Source of the DNA: Candidatus Latescibacterota bacterium
GTDB taxonomy: Bacteria > Latescibacterota > UBA2968 > UBA8231
Direction: 5' to 3'
Assembly (NCBI GenBank): GCA_022819745.1
Contig: JAJEGS010000029.1
Span: 1-64,000 of the forward strand
Length of the DNA: 64,000 nucleotides
Each line of letters starts with the position of its first letter. Position 1 is the stretch's first letter. A model generated the notes under the pieces. It worked only from the letters and a program-made list of their open reading frames with translations, did not search any database and had not been told where the DNA came from. Below, piece after piece: positions 33,645-41,579 of the stretch. The position numbers were made by a program, and so were the translations under genes.

Positions 33645-35084
33645 CTAAGGAGCCAGTTCTTTTAGCTCGGCCATAGTGGCGAGCCGCACATTTTTGAGCT
33701 GGCGCTGGTAGCCTATGACCGCGGCTAAGGCATTGATCTGGGCTTGGGTCAAGTTGCCTTGGGCTTGGAGCAATTGCTGGCTGTCAGCCAAGCCGAGCTC
33801 AAAGCGACTCTGCTCGACGTCATAGGTGCGCTGGGCAAATTCGAGGGCGGCTTGGCGCAGGTCGATCTGGCGCTCGGCCTCGTGGACGCGGCGCGTGGCG
33901 TCGCGAACTTGCTGGATGATTAGGCGGCGTTGCTGCTCGCGGCCGAGGCGGCTTTGCTCCAAGGCGATGCGCGCTTGGCTGATGTTGGCCTGCCGCTGGC
34001 CGCTGTCGATTAGCGGCAGGGTTATTTGCAGATCGACTCCCCATTGATTGCGCTCGAAATTATCGCTAACGTCGCCGATCTCACTGCCGTGCCCCCGCAT
34101 GCTGACATTGGCTCCGAAAGTCGCGTTAATGCCGGTGCGGCGGCGGGTATCTTCTAATTCCAACGCGCGGATTTCCTCGAAAATCTCGGCTCGTTTCATG
34201 TCGGTGCGCCGCGCCAAGCCGATTTCGAGGGCGCGTTGGGCGTCGATGGGGTGAATCTCGTACTGGACCTCAGTGTCGATTTCGAGCGGTTCCCACACAT
34301 CGAGTCCGAGGGTTTCGCGGAGAATGTCGCGGCGCGATTCGATATCGGTTTGGGCTTGGTCGTACGTGGCCTCGGCTTGCAGCATCTCTACCTGCAAGCG
34401 CAGAGCTTCTACTTCGGCGATGAGGCCGACCTCAAATTTTCGTTGGGCCAGCTCCAAATTGGCGCGCGACTGCGCTAGGCGCTGTTCCTCAATTTCGAGT
34501 TCACGGACGCTTTGCACTAGACCGTAGTAATCGTCGATGACTTGTCCCTCTAGCTGGAGCCGCTGGCGGTCGAAGTTGAGACGTGCGCTTTGCAGGCCGT
34601 GCTCGGCGCGCTTGAGCGCGACTTCCTCGCTGGGCCGGCCAAGCAGATCGCGCTCGTAAAAAAGGCGCGTCGAACCCGAATAGTCGAGGAAGTCGGCGCG
34701 GCGATTGGACGAGAAATCGCGGCGTAGGGCCGTAGTGTTCAGCGTGAATTGGCCGAGGTGGCGCAGGCGCTGGGTCATGCGTAGGCTGCCCCTGTAAAAG
34801 ACATCGGAACTCTCTTCGCGAACTCGGGTTTCAAGAGCGATATTTTCTTGGGTATCGCTCAGCCCGGTAAAGCTAGGGGAGGTGACGTCGGCGTTCATGC
34901 CGAAGGCAAAGGGCGCACGTGCCATCGTTAGTTGGGCGCGGCTATTGGCTAGGGTCTGTTGGTCCATTTGGTGTTGCAGGTTGTTTTGCATGGCCAAGTC
35001 GATGCACTCTTGCAGCGAGAGTACCTCGGCTGTCGAGCAGGTGGAGGTGATTAGCAAACCTACGAGTGCCCATTGGTATTTCAT
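33645..35084 (-). CDS. TolC-family outer-membrane efflux channel
   Basis: A 479-residue protein with a signal peptide (TSTCSTAEV) and two tandem outer-membrane efflux repeats dominated by long coiled helices (LQECIDLAMQNNLQ, RANLELAQRKFEVGL, ARIALEQSRLGREQQRRL). The trimer should form a channel-tunnel across the outer membrane and periplasm. No inner-membrane transporter or adaptor gene is adjacent, so its partner is unknown. A sigma-70 promoter precedes it. Confidence 0.88.
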   Translation of the reverse strand: MKYQWALVGLLITSTCSTAEVLSLQECIDLAMQNNLQHQMDQQTLANSRAQLTMARAPFAFGMNADVTSPSFTGLSDTQENIALETRVREESSDVFYRGSLRMTQRLRHLGQFTLNTTALRRDFSSNRRADFLDYSGSTRLFYERDLLGRPSEEVALKRAEHGLQSARLNFDRQRLQLEGQVIDDYYGLVQSVRELEIEEQRLAQSRANLELAQRKFEVGLIAEVEALRLQVEMLQAEATYDQAQTDIESRRDILRETLGLDVWEPLEIDTEVQYEIHPIDAQRALEIGLARRTDMKRAEIFEEIRALELEDTRRRTGINATFGANVSMRGHGSEIGDVSDNFERNQWGVDLQITLPLIDSGQRQANISQARIALEQSRLGREQQRRLIIQQVRDATRRVHEAERQIDLRQAALEFAQRTYDVEQSRFELGLADSQQLLQAQGNLTQAQINALAAVIGYQRQLKNVRLATMAELKELAP

Positions 35085-35135
35085 CGCGGAAGCCCCTTCT
35101 TATGGATGGCGAGCGAAATGTTGTGGTTATCTGTA

Positions 35136-35164
35136 ATTATACGATACGGGTTTTACCACGCCAA
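35136..35164 (-). promoter_or_regulatory. Sigma-70 promoter of the TolC-family gene
   Basis: On the minus strand TTGGCG is followed after 17 bases by a perfect TATAAT. It lies 52 bases upstream of the TolC-family start codon, in the divergent gap with the transaldolase gene. Confidence 0.6.
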
Positions 35165-35268
35165 CCGCGCCGCGCGTGGGCGGCGGCCATTTTTCGGCAG
35201 CGAGTTTTATGTTTAACATTTAATATTAATAGACTTAAAGCCTATCACGAACTTAAAGGAGCAATGCT

Positions 35269-36018
35269 ATGACTACCCTCACTTCGCAAGTGCTGGCGTA
35301 CGAAAAAACTGCCGCCGACCTTGCAGTTAAAATTTTTGCCGACGGAGCCGACCGCGAGAGCATGCTGGCGAGCTATGCCAATCCGCTGGTCTCCGGGTTT
35401 ACGACCAATCCCACCTTAATGCGCCAAGCAGGCGTCACCGACTACCGAACCTTTGCCCACGACATCGTCGCGGCCATTCCCGATCGCCACATTTCTTTTG
35501 AGGTCTTTTCAGACGAATTCGACGACATGGAGCGCCAAGCTCGCGAGATCGCAACTTGGGGCGAGAACGTGTACGCCAAAATTCCCGTCAGCAACACCAA
35601 GGGCGAAGTAAGCTACGACTTGGTCCATCGGCTGTCTCACGCCGGGGTCAAGGTCAACGTCACGGCGATCTTTTTGCTCGACCAAGTGCGAGAAGTGGCG
35701 GCCGCGGTCGAGGGCGGGGCACCGTGTTGCGTATCGGTCTTTGCTGGCCGCATCGCCGACGCGGGGCTAGACTACATGCCGGTCATGGCCGAGTCGGTCG
35801 AGCTGCTCGCGTCCAACCCCCAAGCCGAACTCATCTGGGCCAGCCCCCGCGAGGTGTACAATGTCGTTCAAGCCGACAGCATCGGCTGCCACATCATCAC
35901 CTGCACCAGCGACATCATCAAAAAGCTGCCGACCTTGGGCAAGGAAATGGGGCAGTTCTCGCTAGAAACCGTACAAATCTTTTACGCGGATGCTACGGCT
36001 GCCGGCTACAGCCTGTGA
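35269..36018 (+). CDS. Transaldolase family protein
   Basis: A 249-residue TIM-barrel enzyme. The Schiff-base lysine K104 lies in YAKIPVSNT, and the motifs GFTTNPTL and VNVTAIFLLDQ fit the family. Transaldolases move a dihydroxyacetone unit between sugar phosphates. The length of 249 lies between the short TalC type (about 220) and classical forms. A strong AAGGAG precedes the start. Its stop overlaps the GTG start of a SIS-domain isomerase, so the two probably act on the same sugar phosphate. Fructose-6-phosphate aldolase activity is another possibility. Confidence 0.85.
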   Translation: MTTLTSQVLAYEKTAADLAVKIFADGADRESMLASYANPLVSGFTTNPTLMRQAGVTDYRTFAHDIVAAIPDRHISFEVFSDEFDDMERQAREIATWGENVYAKIPVSNTKGEVSYDLVHRLSHAGVKVNVTAIFLLDQVREVAAAVEGGAPCCVSVFAGRIADAGLDYMPVMAESVELLASNPQAELIWASPREVYNVVQADSIGCHIITCTSDIIKKLPTLGKEMGQFSLETVQIFYADATAAGYSL

Positions 36019-36596
36019 GCAGTTACACCCAACAGTACCTAGCGGCGGCGGCTCAAGTCATTGAGCAGCTAGATCGCAATGCGATTGACGCGATAGTTCG
36101 GCTCGTCGTCGAGACCCGTCAGCGCGAGGGGCGGCTCTTTATCCTCGGCGTGGGGGGGAGCGCAGGCAATGCGAGCCACGCGGTCAATGACTTTCGCAAG
36201 ATCGCTGGTATTGAGTCCTACGCCCCCACGGACAACGTCTCAGAACTGACGGCGCGCATCAACGACGAGGGCTGGGATACGGCCTTTGCCAACTGGCTGG
36301 GGGGTAGCCGTTTAAATGAAAAGGATCTGATCTTGGTCTTGTCCGTCGGCGGCGGCAATCGCCCGCTGAATACCAGCGTCAACTTGGTTGTCGCACTGGA
36401 GTACGCCAAAGAGGTCGGTGCCAAAATCTGCGGCATCGTGGGGCGGGATGGCGGCTTTACAGCCCAAGTCGCCGATGCCTGCGCGATTGTGCCCACAGTC
36501 GATCTGGTCACGCCGCTGACGGAATCCTTTCAAGCCGTTATATGGCATTTAATTGTTTCGCATCCCGAGGTACAAGTGGAGCGCACTAGATGGTAG
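36015..36596 (+). CDS. SIS-domain phosphosugar isomerase, GmhA-like
   Basis: A 193-residue SIS-domain protein. FILGVGGSAGNASHAVNDF matches the phosphosugar-binding Ser-rich loop of GmhA-type sedoheptulose-7-phosphate isomerases. A second block reads LVLSVGGGNRPLN, where GmhA has a Ser-rich sequence. The GTG start overlaps the transaldolase stop by four bases. Since transaldolase can form sedoheptulose 7-phosphate, the pair could feed heptose synthesis for lipopolysaccharide. That coupling is inferred from overlap and family knowledge. Confidence 0.8.
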   Translation: MSSYTQQYLAAAAQVIEQLDRNAIDAIVRLVVETRQREGRLFILGVGGSAGNASHAVNDFRKIAGIESYAPTDNVSELTARINDEGWDTAFANWLGGSRLNEKDLILVLSVGGGNRPLNTSVNLVVALEYAKEVGAKICGIVGRDGGFTAQVADACAIVPTVDLVTPLTESFQAVIWHLIVSHPEVQVERTRW

Positions 36597-36627
36597 GTGC
36601 GCTAGCCTCTGCAACGAAAGGTTGAAC

Positions 36628-37680
36628 ATGTCTGCGGTCCCCCGAGACCTGCGCCAGTTTTTGCACCACTACATTCCAGCCCTAGAAGAGGAGATGTTTT
36701 CGTTCCTCGCGGTGCGCGAACCCGAGGAGTTCCTATATCGGCTGATGCGCGACTACCCGGAGCGCGGCGGCAAGCGATTCCGCCCGGTGTTGGTGCTCTT
36801 GGCTTGCCAAGCCTGCGGCGGCGACGTGAAGAAAGCCGTGCGGACTGCGGTGGCCTTTGAGATGTTCCAGTCGTTTGCCGTGGTCCACGACGATATTGAG
36901 GACGATTCGGAGATGCGGCGCGGTAAGCCCTGTTTGCACAAGCTGCACGGGATCCCATTGACGATCAACGTCGGCGATGCCTTATACGCCAAGGTCTTTG
37001 AGATCCTCAGCGCGAACCGCGCGGCACTGGGGGCAGAGGTCGCACTCGATTTGATAGACGAGATGATCCGCGGCTCGTGCGAGACGTTTGAGGGACAGGC
37101 ATACGACGTGGGCTGGATTCGCCAGCGCTACATTCCCAGCGAGGACGAGTTTATGATCATGTTGCGCAAAAAGACGGGGTGGTACACGGGTCGGGGGCCG
37201 TGTACGGCCGGGGCGATTATCGCGGGGGCCGAGATGGAGTTGCGAACTTGTATCGGCGATTTTGGCGAGTCCATGGCCATCGCGTTCCAACTGCGCGACG
37301 ACCTACTGAACTTGAGCTCTTCCGAACAAGACGCTGGCTCTGCGCCTGGGGTTACTTCTGGGGCCTACGGCAAGGAGCGGGGCGGGGATATTGCGGAAGG
37401 GAAGCGGACCTTGATTATCATCGACCTCTTAGGCAAATGCACGGCTGAGGAACGCGAGGAAGTGCTGGCGATCTTGCACCAGGAGCGGCATCTCAATACG
37501 GCCGCCGAAATCGAGCGGGTCATCGCCTTGGTCGAGCACTACGAATGCGACCGCTACGTCGAGGGCGTGTGCCAGCAGAAGGTCGCAGAGAGCTTGGTGC
37601 ACCTCGAGAAACTTCCGGCCAATCCCTCGCGCGATATGCTAAGAGAAATGCTGGACTTTCTGGTCCAGCGCGCGTTTTAG
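36628..37680 (+). CDS. Polyprenyl diphosphate synthase
   Basis: A 350-residue all-helical prenyltransferase that condenses isopentenyl diphosphate with allylic diphosphates. The first Asp-rich motif DDIED (88-92) is followed by RRGKP. The second reads DDLLN, where the last residue is usually Asp. GGKRFRPVLVLLAC is also typical. Product length cannot be read safely; it could make the menaquinone side chain or a general precursor. An internal stretch SEQDAGSAPGVTSGAYGKERGGDIAEGKRT contains the GKxxGxDxxEGK signature with an unusual insertion before it. Confidence 0.85.
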   Translation: MSAVPRDLRQFLHHYIPALEEEMFSFLAVREPEEFLYRLMRDYPERGGKRFRPVLVLLACQACGGDVKKAVRTAVAFEMFQSFAVVHDDIEDDSEMRRGKPCLHKLHGIPLTINVGDALYAKVFEILSANRAALGAEVALDLIDEMIRGSCETFEGQAYDVGWIRQRYIPSEDEFMIMLRKKTGWYTGRGPCTAGAIIAGAEMELRTCIGDFGESMAIAFQLRDDLLNLSSSEQDAGSAPGVTSGAYGKERGGDIAEGKRTLIIIDLLGKCTAEEREEVLAILHQERHLNTAAEIERVIALVEHYECDRYVEGVCQQKVAESLVHLEKLPANPSRDMLREMLDFLVQRAF

Positions 37681-38732
37681 TCCACCACTGGATTTTCCAA
37701 ATAAGCCAAAAGCAACCGCGCCGTGTTGACGATGCCGTCCCACGCGCAGATTTCGTACCCGTGCGTGTTGTCGCCGGGATAGCCAATCAGCGCGGCGCGC
37801 GCAATGGCACCGGACGTTTTGGCAATTGACGAGTCGCTGGAGTACGAAGTGAGGACGGCCGTTTGGATGTTGAACCCGCAGGCGGCGGCCAGGGCGTCGA
37901 AGCGGTCGATGATGCGCGCGTCGTACAGGCCGCGAGTGTCCCGGACGCCGATGATGGGATCGCCGCTGTTGGCCGTGCCGTATTCGGCCGCTGCGGGCGC
38001 GATGTCAACGGCAACGGCCGCGTCAACTGGCAGTCGCCCGAGCGCGTAGATTGCGCCGTGACCGCCGATTTCCTCACTGGAGCTGGCCACGAGATATACG
38101 TCTTGGGCCGGTCGGTTTTCCCGCAAGTGCAGGCCCACTTCGAGCATGGCCGCCAAGCCGGCGCGGCAATCGAGATTGTAGCCGCAGACGCAATCGCCTA
38201 AACGCCAGAGCGTCTTGTGTTTGCCGGCGATGACGACCCGAGTGCCAGCGCGGATCCCACGCTGAGCCAGCTCCTCGACCGCGAGCCTCGTTTCAATCCA
38301 CATCTGTTCCCACTTGAGGGCTTGGCCGTCTTTGAGCTTTCCCGCTGGACTTTCTGTGGAGACGTGCTTGGCTCCGGTGGAGAGCACGCCTGGGCAGAGG
38401 CCGTCCCGCGCCATGATTTCCACTGGACTTTCGCCTAGTGCCCAAGGGTGCAGACCGCCCAAGGGCTGTACCCTGATTTTGCCGTCGGAGTCAATGCGCT
38501 TGACGATGAGGGCGATTTCGTCCTTGTGGGCGACGGCGGCCACGGGCTGATCGTGGCTTTGGCCCTTGATGTGAATGATGATGTTGTCGGCTGCGTCCTG
38601 CCAGACAGCATCGCCAATAGGGGCGGCGAGTTCGGTGACGAGGGCGTCCATCGCGGATTCCGCGCCCGAGGGCGCGTGCGCGGCGAGCAGTTGCTCGACA
38701 AAGCCGTAGAGGCGTTGGGCATCAATGGTCAT
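37677..38732 (-). CDS. M42-family aminopeptidase/endoglucanase-like metallopeptidase
   Basis: A 351-residue M42 peptidase. The metal-binding motifs are AAVAHKDEIAL, YNLDCRAGLAAML, ASSSEEIGGHGA and AVDIAPA. Compared with most family members the first His-x-Asp appears as HKDE. Family members are cytosolic aminopeptidases that form tetrahedral particles. The stop codon overlaps that of the convergent prenyl synthase. Its ribosome binding site (AGGAG) lies inside a 15-bp perfect hairpin directly before the start codon, so translation is probably controlled. Confidence 0.85.
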   Translation of the reverse strand: MTIDAQRLYGFVEQLLAAHAPSGAESAMDALVTELAAPIGDAVWQDAADNIIIHIKGQSHDQPVAAVAHKDEIALIVKRIDSDGKIRVQPLGGLHPWALGESPVEIMARDGLCPGVLSTGAKHVSTESPAGKLKDGQALKWEQMWIETRLAVEELAQRGIRAGTRVVIAGKHKTLWRLGDCVCGYNLDCRAGLAAMLEVGLHLRENRPAQDVYLVASSSEEIGGHGAIYALGRLPVDAAVAVDIAPAAAEYGTANSGDPIIGVRDTRGLYDARIIDRFDALAAACGFNIQTAVLTSYSSDSSIAKTSGAIARAALIGYPGDNTHGYEICAWDGIVNTARLLLAYLENPVVD

Positions 38733-38778
38733 GGCTTGCTCCTAATTGCAGGTGAGCGAAAATAATTAGGAGCAAGCC
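38733..38778 (-). promoter_or_regulatory. Hairpin that sequesters the ribosome binding site of the M42 peptidase
   Basis: On the mRNA strand GGCTTGCTCCTAATT and AATTAGGAGCAAGCC are perfectly complementary over 15 bases with a 16-base loop. The 3' arm contains the Shine-Dalgarno AGGAG and ends immediately before the AUG of the peptidase gene. No T-run follows, so it is not a standard terminator of the upstream ECF sigma gene. It fits a translational switch, opened by a trans-acting factor, temperature or coupling. Confidence 0.7.
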
Positions 38779-38820
38779 GCGGGGCAATGACAACGCCTCT
38801 ACGGGAAGCTGGCAAAGGGA

Positions 38821-39429
38821 TTAGGCTGGTGCGGCGAGCGATCCAATCACTTCTTCGGCCAGCCCGCGCAAGGTTTTTTGTAGCCGCAGGCGGCCCCGGT
38901 TGACGCGCGATTTGACCGTGCCTACGGGGCAGTTGATGATTTTGGCAATTTCCTCGTACGAGAGTCCTTTCAAGTCGCGGAGGAGCACGGCGGCGCGAAA
39001 TTCTGTGGGTAGGTCCTCGATGGCATCGACGACGAGCGCCTTGACGCGGTTGCCGTCGGTCTGTTCGCCGGGGAGTGGGTCCTTGGCGATCGGCTCGTAA
39101 AAGGCGGAGGTCTGTTCGTCGTCACTGGGACTGATCGGAATCCAATTCCAGCGTTTGCGACGGCGCAATTCGGTTTTGGCCAAGTTGCCGGCAATGGTGT
39201 AGAGCCAAGTGGAAACCTGTTCGATGGCGGGGTACTGGTGGCTGTGGCGCAGGCAGCGGAGAAAAGTCTCTTGCACGATGTCCTCGGCCGTTTCCTTGTC
39301 GCCGACAAAGCGATAGACAAAGTTGTACAGGGGGGTGCGGTAGCGTTTGACCAGTACGCCGAGGTGGCCTTGGTCTTCGGCGGCCCGCAGCAAAACTTCT
39401 CGATCCGTGAGTTCATTCATCGCTACCAT
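38821..39429 (-). CDS. ECF-type RNA polymerase sigma factor (RpoE-like)
   Basis: A 202-residue extracytoplasmic-function sigma factor. Region 2 contains YNFVYRFVGDKETAEDIVQETFLR and STWLYTIAGNLAKTELRRRKR; region 4 contains LPTEFRAAVLLRDLKGLSYEEIA and PVGTVKSRVNRGR. No anti-sigma factor gene is adjacent, so its control is unclear. The start at 39429 follows AGGAG. Direct repeats just upstream may be its own promoter or operator. The next gene downstream is the M42 peptidase, 88 bases away. Confidence 0.9.
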   Translation of the reverse strand: MVAMNELTDREVLLRAAEDQGHLGVLVKRYRTPLYNFVYRFVGDKETAEDIVQETFLRCLRHSHQYPAIEQVSTWLYTIAGNLAKTELRRRKRWNWIPISPSDDEQTSAFYEPIAKDPLPGEQTDGNRVKALVVDAIEDLPTEFRAAVLLRDLKGLSYEEIAKIINCPVGTVKSRVNRGRLRLQKTLRGLAEEVIGSLAAPA

Positions 39430-39454
39430 GGTTGTGCTCCTTTCTGGTACAATT

Positions 39455-39498
39455 CAAGCGATTATCGTCATGCCTAGGCATACACAAGCAATAATCGT
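39455..39498 (-). repeat. Pair of direct repeats upstream of the ECF sigma gene
   Basis: On the plus strand CAAGCGATTATCGT (39455-39468) and CAAGCAATAATCGT (39485-39498) agree at 12 of 14 positions and are 30 bases apart. The nearer copy is 26 bases from the sigma factor start codon. A palindrome TGCCTAGGCA lies between them. Operator or autoregulated promoter elements are possible. Confidence 0.4.
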
Positions 39499-39549
39499 GC
39501 CATTCTTCAATAAGGGGAAAATTCGCGTCTTATCGCCCGTTTTTAGGGG

Positions 39550-39601
39550 TTTTTGGTACCAAAAAGCCTCAGATATTTGAGCATCCTCAGAAATCTGAGG
39601 C
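39550..39601. other. Perfect 16-bp palindrome followed by a 16-bp hairpin
   Basis: TTTTTGGTACCAAAAA (39550-39565) is a perfect palindrome. It abuts an inverted repeat with arms 39566-39581 and 39586-39601 (GCCTCAGAT paired with ATCTGAGGC and most of the next seven bases). On the minus strand the hairpin runs into TTTTT, so it looks like an intrinsic terminator reading leftward, although no gene lies upstream on that strand. It could end an unannotated small RNA or antisense transcript. Confidence 0.45.
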
Positions 39602-39688
39602 GCTTCTTTTGACAGGTACAGGGGCAAGCGGTAGATTTCGCACCGGTAAATTCACCCTCGTAATTGCTAAAAAAAATGGAGTGCTTTC

Positions 39689-40303
39689 GTGCAAGAGTTG
39701 GCCACGCGCTTGGAGGCCTTGTGCCAAGCCAAGGGGGTAGAAAAATTCTCGGCTGAAGAAATAGTCGAGCTGTTGGAAGATGGTGAAGAGGTAGATTGGA
39801 TCCTCGATCAAGTGCTGCCGACGGCGGCTGAGGCCGACCGCAGCGAAATAGGCCAAGTATTGGCCGAAATCGCCGCTGTGGTGGCACCTGCTCCCGCCCC
39901 AGATACAGACGACGAAGAACCTGCTGTGGAGGAGTTGGACTTGGCCCAACTCCAGCAGGCCCTGCCGCCCGGAGTTGACGTACAGCAAGTCGAGGAAATG
40001 CTGCGCTCGCCGCAGGGAGCTATGCTGGCCGATTTTAGCGCCTTTTGCCAAGAGCGCGGATTCGATGGCGAGCTGGGTGAAGCGGAGATGAGCGAGGCCA
40101 TGCGGGAATTGCACGAGGAGTGGTTGCAGACGCCGCGACCTGCGCTAGAAGGTGAAAAACCGGCTGCCGTGCTGGACGGAGGTCGGCTCTTTCCCGGCAA
40201 GGTAGAGACCTTCCGCCGCGAAACCCCCAAGGTCGGACGCAACGACCCGTGCCCTTGCGGCAGCGGCAAGAAGTTCAAAAGATGCTGCGGCAAGGCCGCT
40301 TGA
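39689..40303 (+). CDS. SEC-C motif protein
   Basis: A 204-residue acidic protein ending in a SEC-C zinc motif ([20 protein letters not shown]), the same module that closes SecA and binds SecB or ribosomes. The N-terminal 180 residues are helical and acidic, with an Ala-Pro linker near residue 70, and match no domain that I recognise. It starts with GTG at 39689. One base separates its stop from the RmlC-like start, so they are probably co-transcribed. Function unknown; a role in protein quality control would fit other SEC-C proteins. Confidence 0.78.
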   Translation: MQELATRLEALCQAKGVEKFSAEEIVELLEDGEEVDWILDQVLPTAAEADRSEIGQVLAEIAAVVAPAPAPDTDDEEPAVEELDLAQLQQALPPGVDVQQVEEMLRSPQGAMLADFSAFCQERGFDGELGEAEMSEAMRELHEEWLQTPRPALEGEKPAAVLDGGRLFPGKVETFRRETPKVGRNDPCPCGSGKKFKRCCGKAA

Positions 40304-40304
40304 G

Positions 40305-40847
40305 ATGGCCCAGATTCGCCCCTCTACGGCCATTGAAGGCGTCTATATCGCCGAGCTACAGTCGCACGGCGACGAGCGGGGCCGTTTTACCGAGGTGTAT
40401 CGCAAGGAGTGGTTTCCTCAGCGCTGCTGGGACGACCTGCAGTGGAGCCGCTCGGAGTCGCAGCAGGGGGTGCTGCGCGGCTTGCACTATCACCACCGCC
40501 AAGTTGACTACTGGCACTGCGGCATGGGCGCACTGCGCGTCGGGCTACTCGACCTGCGCCGCAGTTCGCCGACTCGCGGGCAGGGACAAATCATCGAATT
40601 GGACCAAGAGGTATTGCGGGGCGTCTTTATTCCGGCGGGGGTGGCGCATGGCTTTTACGCCGTCACCGACGCGATGCTTTTTTATTTAGTCGATTCCTAC
40701 TACGATGGCACGGATGAGTGGGGCGTGGCTTGGGACGATCCCGATGCGGGGTTGGACTGGGGTATTGAGGGGGTGCCGATTCTCTCGCCGCGAGACCAAA
40801 ATAACCCACGGCTGCGGGATATTCCCACCGAGGATCTGCCCAACTAG
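40305..40847 (+). CDS. dTDP-4-dehydrorhamnose 3,5-epimerase family protein (RmlC-like)
   Basis: A 180-residue cupin enzyme of the RmlC family, which epimerises 4-keto-6-deoxy sugar nucleotides. The motifs DERGRFTEVYRKEWF, QGVLRGLHYH (catalytic His) and IPAGVAHGFYAV are present. YLVDSYYDGTDEWGVAWDDPD is typical of the C-terminus. It lies directly after the SEC-C gene and far from the RmlB-like gene at 16915. The substrate may be dTDP-linked or another nucleotide sugar. Confidence 0.85.
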   Translation: MAQIRPSTAIEGVYIAELQSHGDERGRFTEVYRKEWFPQRCWDDLQWSRSESQQGVLRGLHYHHRQVDYWHCGMGALRVGLLDLRRSSPTRGQGQIIELDQEVLRGVFIPAGVAHGFYAVTDAMLFYLVDSYYDGTDEWGVAWDDPDAGLDWGIEGVPILSPRDQNNPRLRDIPTEDLPN

Positions 40848-40993
40848 TACTTATCTCAAAACCAAAACTTCTTTTGAAATAGGTTGTGCTATAGCAATCC
40901 TATATCATGTACAAGGTAATCCGCAGATGGACGCAGAATAGGATGCACAAGACGATCCACATCTAGAATCGTTCAAACATTTAGGACTGTTAT

Positions 40994-41509
40994 ATGACCC
41001 GACTTGAACTTGCTCACCGCATCTATCAGACCGCTCACCTGCGCGGGCAATTTACTTTGCGCTCAGGCGCGACGGCCACAGAGTATTTCGACAAATATCA
41101 GTTTGAAACCCGTCCGGAGCTCCTCCGCGTACTCGCCACCCACCTCCAGCCCTTAATCCCCGACGACACAGACATTCTCGCAGGTCTCGAACTCGGTGGG
41201 GTGCCCATTGCCACCATGCTCGCTCAGCTTTCGGGACTGCCCACATGCCTCGTGCGCAAACAGGCCAAAGAATACGGCACCTGCAAACTCGCCGAAGGCC
41301 CCGACATTGCTGGCAAAAATCTGCTGATTGTTGAAGACGTCGTCACGTCCGGTGGACAGATTGCTCTTTCCGCCCAAGATCTGCGCAACCTTGGCGCAGA
41401 GGTTTCACAGGCCATCTGCGTGATTGACCGCGAATCCGGTGGCACCGAGAGCCTAGCCCGAGAAGGCATTGAACTCCACGCTCTATTTCGGATGAGCGAA
41501 CTGAAGTGA
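40994..41509 (+). CDS. pyrE: Orotate phosphoribosyltransferase
   Basis: A 171-residue enzyme of pyrimidine synthesis that forms orotidine 5'-monophosphate from orotate and PRPP. The PRPP-binding motif LLIVEDVVTSGGQ is intact, and GLELGGVPIATMLA and VRKQAKEYGT are as in PyrE. It is shorter than E. coli PyrE (213 residues) but similar to compact bacterial and archaeal forms. It stands alone between a 146-base gap and a strong terminator. Confidence 0.88.
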   Translation: MTRLELAHRIYQTAHLRGQFTLRSGATATEYFDKYQFETRPELLRVLATHLQPLIPDDTDILAGLELGGVPIATMLAQLSGLPTCLVRKQAKEYGTCKLAEGPDIAGKNLLIVEDVVTSGGQIALSAQDLRNLGAEVSQAICVIDRESGGTESLAREGIELHALFRMSELK

Positions 41510-41525
41510 CACCGTTCATGGCACG

Positions 41526-41558
41526 AAAAAGGGGGCCTCGGCTGAGGTCCCCTTTTTT
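41526..41558. terminator. Bidirectional intrinsic terminator
   Basis: GGGGGCCTC pairs with GAGGTCCCC around a GGCT loop, preceded by five A residues and followed by six T residues. It lies between the convergent pyrE and smc genes. Confidence 0.9.
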
Positions 41559-41579
41559 GTTGGTGTGTTTCCGCTCCGG

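Noticed and set aside
40848..40993. Inverted-repeat-like sequence ATAGGTTG...CAATCCTAT and an AATCCGCAGATGGACGC stretch before pyrE
   Set aside because: The arms are imperfect and offset; the second stretch resembles a common metagenomic repeat, but only one degraded copy is present, so no feature is called.
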